In this document: one piece after another, positions 60,006 to 64,000 of the stretch
Layout: every line of letters starts with the position of its first letter
How positions within the stretch are numbered: position 1 is the stretch's first letter
DNA from: Sandaracinaceae bacterium
Lineage (GTDB): Bacteria; Myxococcota_A; Polyangia; Polyangiales; JADJQN01
Direction of reading: 5' to 3'
Assembly: GCA_016712745.1 (NCBI GenBank)
Contig: JADJQN010000003.1
Location: 496,001 to 560,000, forward strand
Length of the DNA stretch: 64,000 nucleotides
The notes under the pieces: model-generated
What the model was told of the DNA's origin: nothing
The model's input: the letters and a program-made list of their open reading frames with translations, nothing else
Database searches by the model: none
Position numbers and translations under genes: made by a program

Positions 60006-60233
60006 TCAGACTTCGATCCAAATGCCGCCGTCGGCCGGAACGCCGAAGACAAGCGCATTCTTACGGTGGACCAAATGGTTGGCCATGAACGCGCGCGTGA
60101 GCGAGCCAGGGCGCATCGTCGTCGGATCCTCGGGATGCATGGCGGCACGAATCTGGCGCGTCACCGTAACCGGCTCATCCCACTGCACTTTCACTTTCTC
60201 AATCATTGATGGACCGTAGAAGGCGAACTTCAT
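60006..60233 (-). CDS. Small hypothetical protein
   Basis: 75 aa from an ATG with GGAG 11 bp upstream. Sequence features are MKFAFYGPSMIEKVKVQW, then VTRQIRAAMHPED and a C-terminal FGVPADGGIWIEV strand. It is soluble and has no recognised family. It is divergent from the YeeE-type pair, with 107 bp between starts, so it may share regulation with it. Confidence 0.55.
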   Translation of the reverse strand: MKFAFYGPSMIEKVKVQWDEPVTVTRQIRAAMHPEDPTTMRPGSLTRAFMANHLVHRKNALVFGVPADGGIWIEV

Positions 60234-60340
60234 CGTTTGATCTCCTAACGACGTCGTATCATGAATAGCGTAAGTATTTTTATGAGAACGCACCGATTGA
60301 GTGCGCTTTGCTCCTTTGAGAGCCCGTACGGAGTCTATTT

Positions 60341-60784
60341 ATGTTTGTTGCCGCAGATATCGCTCGCGCCGCAGTGGGAGGCTCGCTGGTAGGCCTCAGC
60401 ACCGCAGGAATGCTCTACACACACGGCCGGCTAAGCGGCATCACCGGCATCGTGGGGGGCGCCATGCATCCGAAGGCCCAGTCCGAGTCGTGGAGTTGGC
60501 GCGCCGCGTTCATCGCGGGCCTCCTTGTGAGCGGACTTATCGCGCGCGTGGTGCGGCCCGATCTTGTCACCCTTCACAACACGACCAATGTAGTCGTGTT
60601 GGCCGTCGCGGGTTTACTCGCGGGCTTTGGCGCGCGCATAAGCGGGGGGTGCACGAGTGGCCATGGCATCTGCGGCATCGGAAGCTTTTCGCTGCGTTCG
60701 ATGGCGGCGACCGGCACGTTCATGGTGCTTGGCGCAGTGGTTGTTTACACGATGCGACACGTGCTCTTCGGAGGCGGCGTATGA
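60341..60784 (+). CDS. YeeE/YedE-family (sulfur-compound transport) membrane protein
   Basis: A 147-aa membrane protein with four helices and the family motif GARISGGCTSGHGICGI (Cys residues that pass thiosulfate or sulfur in YeeE). It is half the length of E. coli YeeE, and the second half is encoded by the next gene, which overlaps by 4 bp. ACGGAG precedes the ATG. Confidence 0.87.
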   Translation: MFVAADIARAAVGGSLVGLSTAGMLYTHGRLSGITGIVGGAMHPKAQSESWSWRAAFIAGLLVSGLIARVVRPDLVTLHNTTNVVVLAVAGLLAGFGARISGGCTSGHGICGIGSFSLRSMAATGTFMVLGAVVVYTMRHVLFGGGV

Positions 60785-61227
60785 AGCGTCTGCTTATCTC
60801 TTTCGGGTGGGACGCCTTGTTTGGGACGGGGCTTTTGATCTCAGGAATGACCCTGCCCGCAAAGGTTCAAGGCTTCCTCGACGTAGCTGGCAACTGGGAT
60901 CCGAGCCTGGCATTTGTGATGGGAGCTGCACTCGCGGTCTTCATTCCACTGCGCATCCTCATCGAGCGCAGAGGAGGCGTGCACGAAACACTTGCGCGAG
61001 GTCACTACGACGTTCGACTGCTCGGCGGCGCAGCATTGTTCGGCGCAGGCTGGGGCCTCGGCGGATACTGCCCGGGTCCGTCCGTAGTATCAGCCGGCGC
61101 AGGCGCCCTCCCCGCCATCATCGTCCTCGCCGGAACGCTCGCAGGAATCTGGCTCGCCGATCGCACACGAGGCAGCGCCCCCCTATCCATCGCGCCCCCC
61201 GCCTCCCCCGACGCCTGCGCCCCTTAG
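60781..61227 (+). CDS. YeeE/YedE-type second half (DUF6691-like)
   Basis: A 148-aa membrane protein starting at the ATG overlapping the previous stop. The motif GAGWGLGGYCPGPSVVSAGAG is typical of the second half of YeeE/YedE transporters, with the Cys that faces the pore. The two genes are a common split form of this transporter. The last 20 residues are Pro/Ala-rich. Confidence 0.85.
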   Translation: MKRLLISFGWDALFGTGLLISGMTLPAKVQGFLDVAGNWDPSLAFVMGAALAVFIPLRILIERRGGVHETLARGHYDVRLLGGAALFGAGWGLGGYCPGPSVVSAGAGALPAIIVLAGTLAGIWLADRTRGSAPLSIAPPASPDACAP

Positions 61228-61251
61228 AACTACGAGCGCTGCGGGATTTTG

Positions 61252-61373
61252 AACCGCCAAGACGCCAGCAACGCCAGCTTGTGGAAGACGCCTAAACTAA
61301 AAATACCAAACTGGACTTTTGGTTGTAGCGAGTATTCGTATCGCACTCACTGGCGTTACCGGCGTCTTGGCGG
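61252..61373. repeat. 24-bp imperfect inverted repeat with 72-bp spacer
   Basis: The left arm 61254-61277 (CCGCCAAGACGCCAGCAACG...) and right arm 61350-61373 match as an inverted repeat with only two mismatches in 24 bp. The first 28 bp (61252-61279) also match the segment at 13237-13264. It lies in the convergent spacer between the YeeE-type pair and the HAD nucleotidase gene. Confidence 0.7.
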
Positions 61374-61404
61374 CTAACAAAAAACGCGCCTAACGCACCA
61401 GGCT

Positions 61405-63048
61405 CTAGCTCTCGTGCGGCATGCGGTCGCGTGGGCTGCGGAAGTAGTGCATAGGGGAATAGACGAGGAGATTGCTCACGCGCTCTGTATAGAGGCACGC
61501 GTATTGCTCGACTTGGTCGCCAAAGATTGTGACTTCCGGTCCGGCTTTGAAGATCGATCCCCAGAAAGGGTGGAACGCCTTGTCGATGCGGTCCTCGAGC
61601 TCGTTGTATTCAGACTCCACTGCTTTCAAGCGCGTGCGCACGCGTTCGATGGATTTTTTCTCACGCTGACGCGCCGCTTCGATCGAGGAAATGCTTCCTT
61701 CGTTGCGGTCAGCAGCCGCCAAAGGTGCCGCGCCGTTCAGCAACTTGTCGAGCTCTTTGAAACGACGCTGACGCGAACGAAGCTCATCGTACAAAGTGTC
61801 TCGCGCGCGTCCCAGCGCATCGAGGCGGGCAATTTCTTCTTCGCACGTCGTGAGCGCGCCGAGCTCCTCGCGCATCTCCTGAATCACCATGACGGTGCGC
61901 CACGCTGTTTCTTTCTTCGCGCGAAGGACGTCGCCGTAAATGTGATCGCCAACGTATAAAACGCGATCGGCGGGCACGTTCAGCATCCTGTCGAAGTCGA
62001 CGATGTTCCCGCCCGCGTAGATGTGCCCGGGCTCGAACGAAGAAGCCGGCTCCGCCTTGGGAGTTCCGTCTGCTAAGACCTCGACGAAGGGATTGGACTC
62101 GCTGAAAAAGCGGGGCTTACCCGCGGCGGTAATGATGATGTCGAAGTAGTTCTTCCACGACGGATACTCGTGAAGCGCATCGCCCACCAAGAACGTCATC
62201 ATCTTGTCGGTGTAGGCGGCGCGTGAGTTGGTGAGAACGAAAAGTTTTTTGCCAGCGCTTCGAAGTTTGTGCAGCGTGTTTCCAAGGTCGGGATCGCGAC
62301 GAAGAAAACGCGGCAAGTCAGCCATCACGACATCGAGAATGCTTCCATCCTGATGCGAAAGGTCGATGCACATGCGCACGTCGCTGAAGAGCTTGTCGTA
62401 GTCGACAGCCACGCCCTCTTTCTCGAGCTCGTCCACCACCGCCGCGAACACCGAAACTTCGGACAGAGCGTAAAGCGTATCGACCCAATGAAAGCGCGAC
62501 GTGCCCGGACGGATGCGATGCTGATGATAGGCGACGCGTCGCTCTTCGAGCGTGAGCTCTCGCATGCCGTGGTACGCCTTCTTCACGTAACGGTAGCGAT
62601 CCATCTTCAGAACATTGCCGAGCTTCTTGTCGATGAGCAGTCCGCGAATGGCAAAGTCAGTGCGATACGGCATCGTGAGCAGGCTCTGCGGATAGCCGCG
62701 CTCGACTAGCTTCTTGGTGGTTGCTTCTATGCTCAGCCGATCCATTTCCGGCTGGTTGTAGATCGCGAGTGTGTAGTCCATGTCGAAACCCACAACGTCG
62801 ACTTGGTCGAGGCGCAGGTTTCGATTGCAGTAAATGCGGCGCGTGCGCTCGGGCACGAGCACTTGCCCCGCCGGCTCCTCGCCCATGGGAAGCGCGAGTT
62901 GCTCGGGAGAAACGGCGAAATCTTCGCCGTTAGGCTCGTGAGCCGGATGCGCATGATCCACGGCGTCTACCGCGGACCTTTGCTGCGCATCCGGTTCCTC
63001 AGCGGGTTTGATCAACCCAGATCCAATCCGCGAGGAACTATCAGTCAC
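61405..63048 (-). CDS. HAD-IG family 5'-nucleotidase
   Basis: A 547-aa cytoplasmic hydrolase of purine nucleotides (cN-II-like). HAD motifs: I FDMDYTLA, II LTNS in KKLFVLTNSRAAYTDK, III AAGKPRFF and IV YVGDHIYGDVLRAKKE. The C-terminal part has a long coiled-coil-like helix (about 430-500). GTG start. It ends 13 bp upstream-side of rpmA and may share its transcript. Confidence 0.92.
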   Translation of the reverse strand: MTDSSSRIGSGLIKPAEEPDAQQRSAVDAVDHAHPAHEPNGEDFAVSPEQLALPMGEEPAGQVLVPERTRRIYCNRNLRLDQVDVVGFDMDYTLAIYNQPEMDRLSIEATTKKLVERGYPQSLLTMPYRTDFAIRGLLIDKKLGNVLKMDRYRYVKKAYHGMRELTLEERRVAYHQHRIRPGTSRFHWVDTLYALSEVSVFAAVVDELEKEGVAVDYDKLFSDVRMCIDLSHQDGSILDVVMADLPRFLRRDPDLGNTLHKLRSAGKKLFVLTNSRAAYTDKMMTFLVGDALHEYPSWKNYFDIIITAAGKPRFFSESNPFVEVLADGTPKAEPASSFEPGHIYAGGNIVDFDRMLNVPADRVLYVGDHIYGDVLRAKKETAWRTVMVIQEMREELGALTTCEEEIARLDALGRARDTLYDELRSRQRRFKELDKLLNGAAPLAAADRNEGSISSIEAARQREKKSIERVRTRLKAVESEYNELEDRIDKAFHPFWGSIFKAGPEVTIFGDQVEQYACLYTERVSNLLVYSPMHYFRSPRDRMPHES

Positions 63049-63061
63049 CAGCTTACCGCAA

Positions 63062-63418
63062 TCAGGCGGGAGCTGCTGCTGCCGTCTTGGTTGCCGGCTT
63101 CGTCGAAGCCTTCTTCACTGCGCGAACGCCACGCGTCGGAGCTACCGACGTAAGGCGAGGATCGGTCTTCGTGTAAACGCTGACCTTCTTGCGGTCACGA
63201 CCGAGACGCTCGTAACGAACGACGCCGTCGATGCGCGCGAAGAGAGTGAAGTCGCTACCGCGTCCCACGTTGTTGCCAGCGTGAACGACCGAGCCCACCT
63301 GACGGACCAAGATGTTGCCGGCGGTTACTTCTTCGCCGCCATAGATCTTGATGCCGCGGTATTGCGGGTTCGACGTACGGCCGTTGCGCGAAGCGCCCTG
63401 TCCTTTTTTATGTGCCAT
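63062..63418 (-). CDS. rpmA: 50S ribosomal protein L27
   Basis: 118 aa. MAHKKGQGASRNGR at the start and YGGEEVTAGNILVRQVG are diagnostic. The N-terminus needs no processing. A Lys/Ala/Thr-rich C-terminal tail of about 30 residues makes it longer than the usual 85 aa. It follows rplU by 13 bp, the standard order. Confidence 0.98.
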   Translation of the reverse strand: MAHKKGQGASRNGRTSNPQYRGIKIYGGEEVTAGNILVRQVGSVVHAGNNVGRGSDFTLFARIDGVVRYERLGRDRKKVSVYTKTDPRLTSVAPTRGVRAVKKASTKPATKTAAAAPA

Positions 63419-63431
63419 GGCTGTTCGCTCC

Positions 63432-63743
63432 TCAGACGCCGACGACTGAAGTGACCTTCAGCTCGGTGAAGGGTTGACGGTGACCGTTCTTGCGGCGGTA
63501 GTTCTTACGGCGGCGGAACTTGAAGACGATGACCTTCTTCGCGCGATCCTGCGCGAGGATCTCGGCGGTCACGACAGCACCTTTGATGTGCGGCGCGCCG
63601 ATGGACACCTTCTCGCCACCGATCATGAGAACTTCGGCGAAGTTGATCTTCGCGCCGACTTCACCTTCGAGCTTTTCAACACGAAGACGATCGCCTTCGC
63701 TGACTCGATACTGTTTTCCGCCCGTCTTGATGACCGCGTACAT
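63432..63743 (-). CDS. rplU: 50S ribosomal protein L21
   Basis: 103 aa, equal to the usual length. MYAVIKTGGKQYRVSEGD at the start and KFRRRKNYRRKNGHRQPF near the end identify L21. It is the first gene of the rplU-rpmA operon, with a 144-bp spacer to the divergent gene at 63888, which should hold the promoters for both. Confidence 0.98.
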   Translation of the reverse strand: MYAVIKTGGKQYRVSEGDRLRVEKLEGEVGAKINFAEVLMIGGEKVSIGAPHIKGAVVTAEILAQDRAKKVIVFKFRRRKNYRRKNGHRQPFTELKVTSVVGV

Positions 63744-63887
63744 GACTTATTCCTTCCGAAACCTGTCCCAAACTTCTGAGGGGCAGGAAGAATACGGATC
63801 GTGAGTGCTTCGGCAAGTCCCAAAGCGTCGAATTTTCGATCTTTCTTAGCGGGACTTGGTGAGCCGTTCTGCTATAGCCGGCCCCTC

Positions 63888-64000
63888 ATGTCCAAAATCA
63901 CGCGCGGCAAAGCTAAAACGTCGGATGCAGGGGAAAAACTAGGTCCGATGAAGGTTGTGCGCCAAAAGGCCGCCGACCGAAAGCGGCTGCCCCCCGATCT
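63888..64000 (+). CDS. Unidentified protein, N-terminal fragment cut by window
   Basis: An ATG at 63888 opens a frame to the right edge (37 codons, no stop). The N-terminus is basic (MSKITRGKAKTS..., then VRQKAADRKRL) with no signal peptide, so it may be a nucleic-acid-associated cytoplasmic protein. Too short to assign. Confidence 0.5.
   Translation, partial: MSKITRGKAKTSDAGEKLGPMKVVRQKAADRKRLPPD

Overview
The window looks like chromosome from a myxobacterium-like deltaproteobacterium (Myxococcota, Polyangia/Sandaracinaceae type). This is inferred from style, not from a marker gene: GC is about 60%, there are many lipoproteins with Asp/Gly/Met-rich linkers after the lipobox Cys, Calx-beta-like and FG-GAP surface repeats, an ECF sigma/anti-sigma pair, a Ser/Thr kinase with a C-terminal membrane anchor, and long runs of genes overlapping as ATGA/GTGA. 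No insertion sequence, CRISPR array, integrase or rRNA was seen. One tRNA (Ala, GGC) is present. No gene-free stretch exceeds 300 bases.

Layout. 1-13.2 kb: cell-surface and secreted proteins (a LamG-type lipoprotein running off the left edge, two tail-to-tail Calx-beta-repeat lipoproteins, an ECF sigma/anti-sigma/beta-barrel set, and a lipoprotein ending in a LAS-type zinc peptidase domain). 13.3-25.9 kb: housekeeping and mixed genes (PilZ-like protein, xseB, HEAT-repeat protein, ribF, a DUF4912-like protein, a PDZ protein fused to a NuoH-like membrane domain, tRNA-Ala, protein kinase, hemolysin III family). 26.0-37.1 kb: two convergent, translationally coupled operons. The plus-strand one carries tyrosine phenol-lyase, fatty-acyl-AMP ligase, SDR/epimerase, acyl carrier protein, acyl-CoA dehydrogenase-like enzyme and a B12-binding radical SAM enzyme. 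The minus-strand one carries a radical SAM/SPASM protein fused to a protoporphyrinogen-oxidase-like flavoprotein, followed by a tryptophanase-like protein. I could not match the plus-strand set to a pathway I know.

37.2-51.7 kb: nitrite and nitric oxide respiration and NO defence: two Crp/Fnr regulators, a diheme NorC, NorB, NorQ, NorD, a hemerythrin, the Fe-S repair protein YtfE/Ric, a HiPIP, a CopD-like protein, an outer-membrane protein, SCO1, a SUMF1-type protein and a NirK with a C-terminal cytochrome c domain. Four intergenic sites share TGAC-N4-GTCA, three of them as ATTGAC-N4-GTCAT, and lie 60-100 bp ahead of norC, the HiPIP gene, the outer-membrane gene and nirK. They suggest one NO-responsive Crp/Fnr regulon. 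No nosZ or nitrate reductase is in the window, so the visible pathway is nitrite to NO to N2O.

51.9-57.4 kb: a visibly more GC-rich, tightly overlapping eight-gene operon (TetR, cupin, two small membrane proteins, cytochrome b561, membrane-fusion protein, FtsX-type permease, ABC ATPase) with a likely TetR autoregulatory palindrome. 57.4-64 kb: a hairpin-rich spacer, a Cys-rich lipoprotein, an FMN-binding secreted protein with a membrane partner, a YeeE/YedE-type pair, a long imperfect inverted repeat, a HAD 5'-nucleotidase, rpmA, rplU and the start of one further gene.
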